A stretch of 49,545 nt of DNA, taken from Lacticaseibacillus pantheris DSM 15945 = JCM 12539 = NBRC 106106. Its GTDB lineage: Bacteria; Bacillota; Bacilli; Lactobacillales; Lactobacillaceae. Below, piece after piece: positions 40,344 through 49,545 of this stretch (the first letter of the stretch is position 1; the number at the start of each line of letters is the position of its first letter). Made by a program: the position numbers and the translations under genes. The notes under the pieces were generated by a model. The model did not search any database, was not told where the DNA came from, and worked only from the letters and a program-made list of their open reading frames with translations. The DNA lies in NCBI RefSeq assembly GCF_001311175.1, contig NZ_BBAI01000018.1, positions 1-49,545 of the forward strand, read 5' to 3'.

Positions 40344-43195
40344 CTACTTTGCCTTTGACCCCGCCCGGGCCTTATCGCGCTCCAGCATGGGTCCGAGGTA
40401 CTGGCCGGTGTAGCTCTCCTTGACCGCCGCAATATCCTCTGGCGTACCGGTGGCAACGACGGTACCACCGCCATCCCCACCTTCAGGGCCCAAATCAATC
40501 ACCCAGTCCGCGCACTTAATTACGTCCAAGTTGTGCTCAATCACCAGCACCGTGTTGCCCTCATCAACTAACCGTTGGAGGACACCCATCAAACGGCCGA
40601 TATCGTCCGTGTGCAGCCCCGTGGTGGGCTCGTCCAGAATGTAGAAGTTCTTACCGGTACTCTTCTTCTGTAATTCGCTCGCCAACTTCATGCGTTGCGC
40701 CTCACCACCGGACAAAGTCGTCGCCGACTGACCCAAAGTGACGTAGCCCAAACCGACATCAACGATGGTCTGCAACTTCCGCGCAATCTTCGGAATCGGC
40801 GCAAAGAACTGCACCGCTTCGTTGACCGTCATGTCGAGGACTTCCGAGATGTTCTTACCCTTGTAGGTCACTTCGAGCGTTTCGGAGTTGTACCGGCGAC
40901 CATGACAAACCTCACACGGTACGTAAACGTCAGGCAGGAAGTTCATCTCAATCTTGATGATCCCGTCACCCTTACAGTTTTCGCAACGGCCACCCTTGAC
41001 GTTGAAGCTAAAACGCCCCTTCTTGTACCCGCGGAGCTTGGCTTCGTTCGTCTGCGCAAACAGCCCCCGAATGTCATCAAAAACACCCGTATAGGTCGCC
41101 GGGTTGCTCCGCGGTGTCCGACCAATAGGTGATTGGTCAACGTCCACCACTTTTTCCAGGTTTTCCCAACCGGTCACCGAACGGTAAGTACCTGGCTTAT
41201 TGGAGTTATGGTTCAGCTTCTGTTTGAGCACCCGCTTCAGGATGCTGTTCACCAAAGTCGACTTACCGGAACCAGACACCCCCGTCACGGCCACCAGTTT
41301 GCCCAGTGGAAAGCTGACGTTAATGTTCTTCAGGTTGTGTTCCTTAGCACCTTTGATTGTAATCTGCTCGCCGTTGCCCTTCCGGCGCTCAGTTGGTACG
41401 GGGATAAATTTGGCACCCGACAAGTACTGTCCTGTCAGGGACTTCGGGTTAGCCTCGACCTCCGCCGGCGTACCTGCGGCCATGACGTGGCCACCATTTT
41501 CGCCGGCGCCAGGGCCAATATCAATGATGTAATCCGAGGCCCGCATGGTGTCTTCGTCGTGCTCCACCACAACCAAAGTGTTACCCAAATCGCGCATCTT
41601 TTTGAGTGACCGAATGAGTCGGTCGTTGTCCCGCTGGTGTAACCCAATGGATGGTTCATCAAGGACGTACAGTACACCCGATAGGTTCGAGCCAATTTGC
41701 GTGGCTAACCGAATACGTTGGGCCTCACCACCAGAAAGCGTGCCGGCTGCACGGGAAAGCGTGAGGTAATCCAACCCGACGTTAATCATGAACGTGAGAC
41801 GATCGACCACCTCTTTGACAATCGGCTGGGCGATGACGGTGTTCTGCTCGCCCAAAGTAATGTGCTCAAAGAATGGCAGGGCGTCCTTAATGGACAAGTC
41901 GCTAACCTCGGCGATGTCCTCACCCTCAACCTTCACGGACAGGGCGGCACGGTTCAGCCGCTTACCGTGACACGATGGACACGGCAAAGCGGTCATGTAC
42001 ATGCGCATCCGTTCCGTGTTGAACGCGCTGTTGTCGGCGTGGTAGCGCCGGTCAATGTTGTTGACCACACCCTCAAAAGTGGTGTCCAAATCACGCACAC
42101 CACCAAAATCGTTTTCGTAGTGGAAATGGAAAGTCTGATCACCGTTACCGTACAAAACGATGTTCTGCTGGGCCTCCGTTAAGTCATCAAACGGGACGTC
42201 CATCGGTACGCCAAAGGCCGCGCACGCCTGCGCTAACAGGTTGGGATAATACTGCGTGCTAATTGGGTTCCACGGCGCGATTGCCCCCTGTTCCAGGGTC
42301 AGGCTACGGTCAGGGACCACCAAATCGATATCCACGTTCAACTTTTCACCCAGACCATCACAGACTGGGCAAGCACCAAACGGCGCGTTGAAACTAAACA
42401 GTCGCGGTTCAACCTCGCCAACAGAGAATCCACAGATGGGACATGAGTAATGCTCGGAAAAGATGAGCGGCTCACCGTCAATGACGTCAACGTTGGCGTA
42501 GCGTCTGACAGCCGTAGCGCGGATTCCAGGGAATCAAACAGTCGGGAGCGAACTTCGTCTTTGACCACAATCCGGTCAACCACGATATCAATATCGTGGA
42601 ACTTGTTCTTATCCAGCTCAAACTGGGGGTCCACGTCAACAATCTCCCCGTCGACCCGCATCCGGACATAACCTTCCCGTTGAATCTTGGCAAAGACCTT
42701 TTTATGCGCGCCCTTCTTGTGCCGTACCACCGGACTCATCACCTGAATGCGGCTACGCTCAGGCAACGCCATCACCCGGTTGACCATCTGTTCAACCGAC
42801 TGGCTTTCAATCTTCGTGCCGTCGTTCGGACAAATCGGCGTACCGACACGAGCCCAAAGTAGGCGCAGGTAGTCGTTAATTTCGGTGACCGTGCCCACGG
42901 TACTCCGCGGGTTCTTCGACGTGGTCTTTTGGTCAATCGAAATTGCGGGCGAAAGGCCATCAATGGAGTCGACGTCGGGCTTATCCATCTGCCCTAAAAA
43001 CTGCCGGGCGTATGAAGACAAGCTTTCAACGTAGCGCCGCTGCCCTTCGGCATACAGCGTATCAAAGGCCAGCGAGCTCTTCCCCGACCCCGACAGGCCG
43101 GTAACCACCACCAGTTTGTCCCGGGGGATGGTCACGTCAATATCCTTTAAGTTATGACTACGTGCACCGTGAATTACAATTTGATCATTTGCCAA
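40344..43195 (-). CDS. uvrA: Excinuclease ABC subunit A (frameshifted)
   Basis: The damage-sensing ATPase of nucleotide excision repair. Two ABC modules are seen: GLSGSGKSS and GVSGSGKST as Walker A, two LSGGEAQR signatures, zinc fingers CPIC/CPVC near 42380, CPSC near 41960 and CENC/CEVC near 40950. The frame is lost near 42505; one G ([11 protein letters not shown]) gives about 950 residues. The TTG at 43195 is chosen since GAGG lies 8 bases before. It follows uvrB by 69 bases in one transcript. Confidence 0.96.
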
Positions 43196-43264
43196 GTTAT
43201 TTACCTCTATATATTTTACCGGGGGGCGTAACGCACCCACCATACGACGTCTTGCACCGCGACC

Positions 43265-45268
43265 CTACTTGGCGGCCTCGAGCTCCAGAATAGTGTCACG
43301 CAGACTAGCGGCCTGTTCAAAGTCGAGCTTCTTGGCGGCCTGCTGCATCTGTTCGCGTAGGTTCTTCACCAGCTCTGCCCGGTCCTCTTTGGACATGTCT
43401 TCCATATCCACCTGGGTCACACTCTTGCCCGCATCATCATCCGTCGACTTCGCAACCGCGCTGATGGCGTCACGAATCGGCTTCACGATGGTCTTCGGTG
43501 TAATGCCGTGGTCCTCGTTAAACTTCTCTTGAATCGTCCGTCGCCGCTGGGTTTCGTTAATCGCCGCCTCCATGGAGTCAGTCATCTTATCGGCATACAT
43601 GATGACTTTACCATGCTCGTTACGGCTGGCACGACCAATTGTTTGAATCAGTGACCGCTCGGCGCGCAGGAACCCTTCCTTGTCCGCGTCCAGAATGGCA
43701 ATTAACGATACTTCCGGCACGTCGATCCCTTCACGCAACAGGTTGATCCCGACCAGAACGTCAAACTTACCCAAACGCAAATCCCGGATAATCTGGGTCC
43801 GCTCCAGCGTCTTGATGTCGCTATGCAAATACTTGACCTTGATGCCCATTTCTTTGAGGTAGTCCGTCAGGTCCTCGGCCATCTTTTTGGTCAAAGTCGT
43901 GACGAAGACCCGCTCGTGCTTCTCGACCCGCACGTTGATTTCGGAAACAAGGTCATCAATCTGACCCATGATTGGTCGAATTTCAATAGTAGGATCCAGC
44001 AACCCGGTCGGCCGAATAATTTGCTCAGCAACATCCTTTTCGGGTACGCGCTCCATTTCGTACGGACCGGGCGTCGCCGAGACGTACAAAATCTGGTTGA
44101 CGTGCTGCTCAAACTCGTTAATTTTCAGCGGCCGGTTGTCGAGCGCGCTAGGCAGACGGAACCCGTAGTCAATCAAAACCTGCTTCCGCGCGCGGTCACC
44201 GTTGTACATCCCCCGCACTTGCGGCATGGTCACGTGGCTTTCGTCGACCATGATCAGAAAATCCTTCGGGAAGAAGTCCAGGAGTGTATATGGTGGTTCA
44301 CCAGGCTTGCGGCCGTCCATGTGCCGCGAGTAGTTTTCAATCCCGCTGGTAAAGCCCATTTCCCGCAACATTTCAATATCGTAGTTGGTGCGCTGCTCCA
44401 AACGTTCAGCTTCCAGCAGCTTCCCACCATCACGCAGCTCCTTGAGTCGCGCATCGAGTTCCGCACTGATGCTGTCAATCGCCCGTTCCATCTGGTCTTC
44501 ATTCGTCATAAAGTGGGTGGCCGGGAAAATTGCCACGTGGTCGCGCGTACCCAGCACTTCACCGGTCAACGCGTCGACTTCGGTAATTCGGTCAATTTCA
44601 TCCCCAAAGAACTCAACCCGGATGGCGTGATCGTCCGTGTTGGCCGGGAAGATCTCCACCACGTCACCACGAACGCGGAAGCGCCCGCGCTGAAAATCGA
44701 TGTCGTTGCGGTCATACTGAATATCCACCAGTTTGCGCAACAACGCGTTACGGTCAATCTCCAAGCCAGGGTGCAAACTAATCAAGTGGTCAAAGTACTC
44801 CTTGGGGTCACCTAAACCAAAGATGGACGAAACCGACGCCACAACAATGACATCACGCCGCTCCAGCAACGCGCTGGTCGCCGCATGCCGCAGTTGGTCA
44901 ATTTCATCGTTAATGGAGGAGTCCTTCTCGATGTAGGTATCGGAGCTCGGAACGTACGCTTCGGGTTGGTAGTAATCATAGTAAGACACAAAGTACTCGA
45001 CCGCGTTGTTCGGGAAGAATTCCTTGAACTCACCGTACAGCTGGCCAGCCAACGTTTTGTTGTGGGATAGGATCAAAGTCGGGCGGTTCAACTGGGCAAT
45101 GACGTTGCTCATGGTGAACGTCTTCCCGGTCCCGGTAGCGCCGAGTAGAATCTGCTCCTTTTCGCCCCGTTTGAAGCCATCGACCAGTTGCTTAATGGCC
45201 TGCGGTTGGTCCCCCGCAGGTTTGTATGGCGACTGTAAGTCAAATACCTGCTCGTTTTGTTCTGCCAT
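43265..45268 (-). CDS. uvrB: Excinuclease ABC subunit B
   Basis: UvrB verifies the lesion and recruits UvrC. The 667-residue protein is intact: Walker A GATGTGKT (43-50), the beta-hairpin [12 protein letters not shown] (about 95), helicase motifs DESH and QTIGRASRN, and the C-terminal UVR coiled coil that contacts UvrC. AGGAGGAAG lies before the ATG at 45268; in-frame codons further upstream lack a ribosome site. A LexA-type box lies 164 bases upstream, so SOS control is likely. Confidence 0.97.
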   Translation of the reverse strand: MAEQNEQVFDLQSPYKPAGDQPQAIKQLVDGFKRGEKEQILLGATGTGKTFTMSNVIAQLNRPTLILSHNKTLAGQLYGEFKEFFPNNAVEYFVSYYDYYQPEAYVPSSDTYIEKDSSINDEIDQLRHAATSALLERRDVIVVASVSSIFGLGDPKEYFDHLISLHPGLEIDRNALLRKLVDIQYDRNDIDFQRGRFRVRGDVVEIFPANTDDHAIRVEFFGDEIDRITEVDALTGEVLGTRDHVAIFPATHFMTNEDQMERAIDSISAELDARLKELRDGGKLLEAERLEQRTNYDIEMLREMGFTSGIENYSRHMDGRKPGEPPYTLLDFFPKDFLIMVDESHVTMPQVRGMYNGDRARKQVLIDYGFRLPSALDNRPLKINEFEQHVNQILYVSATPGPYEMERVPEKDVAEQIIRPTGLLDPTIEIRPIMGQIDDLVSEINVRVEKHERVFVTTLTKKMAEDLTDYLKEMGIKVKYLHSDIKTLERTQIIRDLRLGKFDVLVGINLLREGIDVPEVSLIAILDADKEGFLRAERSLIQTIGRASRNEHGKVIMYADKMTDSMEAAINETQRRRTIQEKFNEDHGITPKTIVKPIRDAISAVAKSTDDDAGKSVTQVDMEDMSKEDRAELVKNLREQMQQAAKKLDFEQAASLRDTILELEAAK

Positions 45269-45336
45269 GACAACTTCCTCCTCACGGTACCCGTCAATAA
45301 ATTGTGCGCGGATAACTATTTTTATCCACCAACGGC

Positions 45337-45381
45337 AAAAATAGAGCGTCGCGGCAGGATGCCCTAACGCCACGCTCTATT
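45337..45381 (-). terminator. Hairpin terminator between HD gene and uvrB
   Basis: AATAGAGCGT-GGCG pairs with CGC-ACGCTCTATT, followed by TTTTTG on the minus strand. It lies downstream of the LexA box and upstream of the uvrB start. Confidence 0.85.
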
Positions 45382-45431
45382 ACTTAGCCAAACTATTGGT
45401 GCCCTAATACTCTGGACTTATTTTAGCATAG

Positions 45432-45445
45432 CGAACATACTTTCG
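45432..45445. promoter_or_regulatory. LexA (DinR) box
   Basis: CGAACATACTTTCG is one mismatch from the Gram-positive SOS box CGAACRNRYGTTYG. TAAAAT-like -10 lies just downstream on the minus strand. Confidence 0.65.
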
Positions 45446-46090
45446 CTAGTCTGCTTCCACCTGCGCAATTGTCTCCGCGGTGATGGCCTTGAGGTGGCTC
45501 TTATCCGCAAAGTTTTCGTGCAACATGTCCGGCAGAATGTGGTCCAAGAAATACTGCACGGACGCCAGCTCACGAAACTGCAAAATGGTTTTCAGACTCT
45601 CACGGTATATATCCAGAAAGACCGACTCAGGATTACCCTTCTCAATCTCGCCAAAGCCTTCATACATCAGGTCCACCTTATCGGCTACGCTCAGAATCTT
45701 GCCTTCCAGGGTATCATCTTTGCCTTCGCCCAGACGGCGACGATACGTATCCTGGAACTCACTGGGGATTTCACCAACAATAAAGTTTTCCGTCATTGAC
45801 TCCTCAACGTCAGCCAACATGGAACGCAACGATTTGGTCGCGTATTTGACGGGCGTCTTGATGTCACCAATGAACCGTTCTGTGTAGTCGTGGTTGAGCG
45901 ACTTTTCGTAGAGCCGTTGCCAATTGACCTGATTGCCGGCGTGTTCCTCAATATCGCCCAGCATCTGGGCGATGGACGCGACTTTGAAACTGTGCGCGGC
46001 CACACTGTGCTCCTCGTACTTGAAGAACCCGGGTGCACGCCGCAAAGTTTCTAGGTTCGTCAAACCCGTAATGTATTGATGTAACCCCAT
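45446..46090 (-). CDS. HD-domain phosphohydrolase (YfbR-like)
   Basis: A 214-residue HD protein. The metal-binding residues are H33 (VAAHSF), H67-D68 (LNHDYTE), and D137 (VADKVDLMYE), the pattern of 5'-deoxynucleotidases of the YfbR/HDDC2 group. The likely role is removing phosphate from dNMPs, by family only. AGAGGAGGG precedes the ATG. The gene stop lies at the LexA box upstream of uvrB. The frame is intact. Confidence 0.85.
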   Translation of the reverse strand: MGLHQYITGLTNLETLRRAPGFFKYEEHSVAAHSFKVASIAQMLGDIEEHAGNQVNWQRLYEKSLNHDYTERFIGDIKTPVKYATKSLRSMLADVEESMTENFIVGEIPSEFQDTYRRRLGEGKDDTLEGKILSVADKVDLMYEGFGEIEKGNPESVFLDIYRESLKTILQFRELASVQYFLDHILPDMLHENFADKSHLKAITAETIAQVEAD

Positions 46091-46222
46091 ATTTGTCCCT
46101 CCTCTATCCGTACCACTCTAGTATACTCTCTGCGTCCAGTCCCACAGCTAAATTGCCTCATAGGATAACACACCGCATCGCTAATTACTATTCGCGGATC
46201 AATTAGTGCGCCCCAGAGTAGC

Positions 46223-46249
46223 AAAAGGGCCCCACGCAAAGCAGGGCCC
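46223..46249 (-). terminator. pgm: Terminator of pgm
   Basis: GGGCCC-TGC pairs with GTGGGGCCC, then TTTTG on the minus strand. It lies between pgm and the HD gene. Confidence 0.85.
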
Positions 46250-46270
46250 AATGACTATCAACATCAATTT

Positions 46271-48000
46271 TTATTCAGCATCAGCCGCAAAGGCGTGCAG
46301 CGCATCCGCATAGCTGGCCAACTTAGCGTTAGCCGCCTGCTCGCTGTCACCCTGGACCCCAATGTAGAACTTAACCTTGGGCTCCGTCCCGCTTGGCCGA
46401 ATGGCAATCCAGGTGCCGTCGGTCAGGTAGTACTTCAACACGTCGGATTGTGGCAAAGTCAGGGTGGTTGTATCCCCCGCCTGCGTACGGGCCTGACCAC
46501 TCAGGTAGTCTTCCGTCCGCTCGATTGCCGTGCCCGCAAAGTCGGTTGGGGCCTCCTCACGGAACTTCGTCATCAGTGCCGCCATCTTCTTTGGCCCGGT
46601 TAACCCGGTGAATTCAAGCGACGTGGTCCGTTCGGAGAAGTAACCGTACTGTTCGTACAGGTCGTGGAGGCCATCAGCCAGCGTCTTGCCCTGTTCCTGG
46701 TAATACGCAGCCACTTCAGCCAACAGCAACGTTGACTGAACGGCATCCTTGTCCCGAACAAACGGCTTGATCAGGTAACCGTAGCTTTCCTCGAAGCCAA
46801 AGAGGAAGGTGTGGTCGTGATTTTGTTCAAAGCCGGCGATAGCATCGCCAATGAACTTAAACCCGGTTTCTACCGTAATCATTTCCACGCCGTAGTCAGC
46901 ACAAATCTTGTCGGCCAGTTCCGTAGAGACGAAACTCTTGATGACCGCGCCATCGGCTGGCAGCGTCCCCGCCTGCTTCTTTGCCTCAAGGATGTAGTGT
47001 AACAAGAGGCTAGCAATTTGGTTACCGGTCAACAGGTGGTAGTCATCGCCGATTCGTACCGCGGCGCCCAGACGGTCCGCGTCGGGGTCAGTGGCGATGA
47101 GCAGGTCCGCGCCGATGCGGCGGCCTTCCTGAATGGACAGGTCAAAAGCCTCGGGGAACTCTGGGTTCGGGTGGGTCACCGTAATGAATTCGGGATCATA
47201 GATGGCCTGTTCCTTCACCATACTGAAGTTGGCAAAGCAGCCCGTTGTAACGAACGCATAACGGGGAACTTACCGGTACCGTGAAGTGGCGTGTAGACCA
47301 GTTTCATCGTAGCGCCCACACGCTTAACCAAATCATGGTTAATTGTGACCGTGGCCACGTTGTCCAGGTAATCTTGGTCAACATCCTCACCAATCAACCG
47401 CATCAAGCCACTGGCACGCAGGTCTGACTCGTTCGCGCGTTCAATGCTGAATAAGTCGGTAACCTTACGTACGTAAGTGGTGATTTTATCTGAGGCTTCT
47501 GGTGGCAGCTGCCCACCGTCAGCGCCGTACAGCTTGTAGCCGTTGTACTGTTTAGGGTTGTGACTGGCAGTAATCATGATACCGGCAAAGGCGTGGAGGT
47601 CACGCACCGCAAATGACAGCTCCGGCGTTGGCCGTAAACTGTCAAATACGTAGGTTTTGATACCCACGGCGCCCAGTACGAGGGCTGCGACGTGCGCGAA
47701 CATCTCGGAGTTGTGGCGGGAGTCAAAGCTGATGGCTACCCCAGCCTGCTTTGCGTCATCCCCCAACTCATCCATGTAACGCGCAAGGCCTGCAGTTGCT
47801 TGGGCAACGGTGTACTCGTTGAAGCGGTTGATCCCCGCACCATAAGTCCCCCGCATGCCGGCAGTACCAAAGGACATCGGTACCGCAAAGGCGTCTTCAC
47901 GAGCCTCATCGTCTTTGGCCAACCGGGTCATGTCCGCGCGCAATTCCGGCGACAGGTGATCCTGCGCCGCCCACAATTTGTATGTATCTTCAAAACTCAT
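46271..48000 (-). CDS. pgm: Phosphoglucomutase (frameshifted)
   Basis: Alpha-phosphoglucomutase, linking glucose 6-phosphate and glucose 1-phosphate for wall polymer and UDP-glucose synthesis. S146 in TASHNPKQYNGYK is the phosphoserine; DPDADR binds magnesium; the GEESYGY and RPSGTEPKVKFY loops follow. The frame is lost near 47240; one G in GCTGCTTT (QRAGFANFSMV) gives 576 residues, the size in related species. GAGGTTGGG precedes the ATG. It follows trxB with a gap of about 270 bases. Confidence 0.95.
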
Positions 48001-48147
48001 TGAATCCCAACCTCGTTTCGTATTAGTGACGTCTAACCGCCAACTGAAATGACAACATCCTTATCATACCAGATGAATCCGCTTTCGTAACGCCGCTTTG
48101 TGCCCACAACGCTTTTTTTTAATGAAATCGAAATACAGTTTGACCAT

Positions 48148-48171
48148 TACCATTGGTATATACCAATGGTA
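48148..48171. repeat. Perfect 24-bp palindrome
   Basis: TACCATTGGTAT is followed by its exact complement. It lies 148 bases upstream of pgm and beside TTGACC on the plus strand. The rest of the trxB-pgm gap holds only the trxB terminator. Candidate operator. Confidence 0.6.
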
Positions 48172-48202
48172 GCACTAACCACCCGTTGAAGGCCACACCA
48201 AC

Positions 48203-48240
48203 AAAAAAAAGGTTGGCCCGTCATAAAACGGTCCAACCTT
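48203..48240 (-). terminator. trxB: Terminator of trxB
   Basis: AAGGTTGG-CCGT pairs with ACGG-CCAACCTT, followed by eight T on the minus strand. Confidence 0.95.
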
Positions 48241-48267
48241 TAAACGTCTGTATATTGGGCGGTATTC

Positions 48268-49226
48268 CTACTGGGCGGTTGCCGCCAAGTCCTTATCCGC
48301 TAAGTCCTGGATGTAGGTGAAAGCGCCCTGACCGGCCAGGCCCCCTTCGCCAACTGCCGTAGCAATTTGACGCAGGTTCTTCGCCCGAACATCACCGATA
48401 GCAAAGACGCCGGGTACACTCGTCTTCATCTGGTCGTCAGTAATCACCCAACCATTGTCGTCGAGCACACCCAAACCAGCAAATGCATCCGTCATGGGCT
48501 TAATCCCCACGTAGATGAACACACCCTTGGCGTTCAGCTCGTGGTCCTCGCCCGTAACCTTGTCGCTGTATCGCACACTGGTAATAGCGTCGCCATCACC
48601 CTTAATTTCTTCAAAGTTAGCGTTCCACACAAACTTCATCTTGTCGTTAGCAAAGGCGCGCTTCTGCAGGATGGCCTGTGCGCGCAGTTGGTCGCGGCGG
48701 TGAATCACCGTCACGCTCTTAGCCATCTGGGTCAGGTAAACACCCTCTTCGATTGCGGAATCACCACCGCCGACCACGACGACGTCCTCATCCTTGAAGA
48801 AGGCACCATCACACACGGCACAGTACGATACACCCTTACCGGCGTAGTCATCCTCGCCGGGTACGCCAACATGACGGTGTTCCGCACCCGTAGCAATGAT
48901 GACTGCTTGGCGGTGTAATCACCGTCGTCAGTGTGGATGGTTTTCGTGTCACCGTTGTCCTCAACGCTAGTGACGTTGCCATAACCGTACTCGGCGCCAG
49001 AATTAGTGGCGCTGGCGTACATCTTTTCACCCAAATCGGGACCGAGAATGGAGGTAAACCCCGGGTAATTCTCAATCGCAGCCGTGTTGTTCATTTGGCC
49101 GCCGTAAATACCACGGTCCAACATCAACACGGAGAGGTTTGCCCGTGAAGCGTACAGGGCGGCGGTCATCCCACCAGGGCCCGCACCGATAATAATTACG
49201 TCATATTCCTTTGCCATGCGTTTCAT
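48268..49226 (-). CDS. trxB: Thioredoxin reductase (frameshifted)
   Basis: A flavoprotein that reduces thioredoxin with NADPH. FAD site GAGPGGMTAALYASR, redox-active CAVCDG (about residue 135), NADPH site VVGGGDSAIEEG, and the terminal FAIGDVRAKNLRQI are present. The frame is lost near 48908 at TAKAVIIATGAEHR; one G (AAGGCA) gives about 319 residues. Two starts are possible: ATG at 49226, 6 bases after AAGGG, or ATG at 49217, which begins MAKEYDV like relatives. A single-gene transcript. Confidence 0.94.
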
Positions 49227-49363
49227 CCCTATCCCTTAGTAATTCCACTTACGTTTTGTAAGTTGCTAACGTTAATATACATGCATTCTACCAAAAAGTA
49301 AAGTCGTTGCCCATGCCTCGGGCTAATAAATGTTAGAGAGCGGAGCAAACCAGTGTTGGGAAC
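49227..49363. other. trxB leader and repeat remnant
   Basis: Besides the promoter, the stretch from 49335 begins AGAGAGCGGAGCA, identical to the start of the 118-bp units, and then runs into the terminal repeat. No gene. Confidence 0.6.
49274..49302 (-). promoter_or_regulatory. trxB promoter
   Basis: On the minus strand TTTACT (49302-49297), 17 bases, TATATT (49279-49274), 48 bases before the trxB start. Confidence 0.6.
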
Positions 49364-49522
49364 AGCAGCGTAGGTCGGGACGGTGAGCTGCGGCTTACGT
49401 GGGGTGCTCCGCGGAGGTCGAAGGTTGGGTGGGTACGAACGCGTGGGTGGCTTTGGGACTGCAGCTTACGTGCCCTACGCCGTAGATTGCTACACCCGCA
49501 CGCTCCGGCCGTGCCGGCCTCC
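49364..49522. repeat. Terminal inverted repeat, right copy
   Basis: Reverse complement of 1-172, with a gap of about 15 bases near 49412 relative to the left copy. The final 23 bases of the window (49523-49545) lie outside the repeat. Confidence 0.85.
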
Positions 49523-49545
49523 CACGAATTTTTGAGCTTGAGCAT

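Noticed and set aside
43823-44815. 330-codon open frame opposite uvrB
   Set aside because: Antisense shadow of an intact, well-recognised uvrB.

Overview
The window is a gene-dense, GC-rich stretch of a low-complexity-free Firmicutes chromosome, and gene content and order point to the family Lactobacillaceae. The minus strand carries, in transcription order, trxB - pgm - HD phosphohydrolase - uvrB - uvrA - HdeD-like - rapZ - yvcK - whiA - tRNA-Arg - clpP - cggR - gap - pgk - tpiA - eno, and further on secG - esterase - rnr - smpB and ung - pta - tsaE. This backbone is conserved among lactobacilli. Strong GGAGG ribosome sites, frequent GTG/TTG starts and KKRR-tailed wall-anchored proteins agree with this. 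The coding regions look richer in G+C than most lactobacilli, so one of the high-GC genera is likely, but I cannot name the species.

Layout: 290-1593 is a plus-strand pair of nucleases. 1663-9908 is minus strand: an M13 peptidase, an aldo-keto reductase, the HAD - tubby-like - ung - pta - tsaE cluster, then a repeat array, a GNAT protein and a tRNA-editing protein. 9986-13788 is a fructose locus (divergent RpiR regulator, fruK, fruABC-type PTS) with a CcpA-type cre site. 14000-16174 holds small accessory genes, including an unlisted 53-residue membrane protein and a GRP-type sugar porter. 16562-23393 is smpB, rnr, esterase, secG, a ClC transporter and an aquaporin. 23699-28800 carries two related peptidoglycan hydrolases on the plus strand. 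29113-49226 is the long co-oriented housekeeping block, starting at the far end with trxB.

The genes fit together as central metabolism (fructose uptake and phosphorylation, lower glycolysis under CggR, acetate metabolism by Pta, phosphoglucomutase), DNA repair (ExoA, Ung, UvrA/B), protein and RNA quality control (ClpP, RNase R, SmpB), and cell-envelope remodelling (two glucosaminidases, the RapZ/YvcK/WhiA cluster).

Two overall features stand out. First, about 23 genes, many of them essential (eno, gap, pgk, tpiA, secG, uvrA, trxB), carry one or two small frameshifts, nearly all in short homopolymer runs. The most likely explanation is uncorrected indel errors in the assembly rather than gene decay; I therefore annotate these as single CDSs spanning the shift. 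Second, the intergenic DNA carries a family of roughly 118-bp units, tiled head to tail in two arrays (8362-8833 and 39834-40194). Several fold into near-complete hairpins whose two arms change together from copy to copy. A different ~160-bp repeat sits in inverted orientation at the two ends of the window. These repeats are the best candidates for something undescribed.
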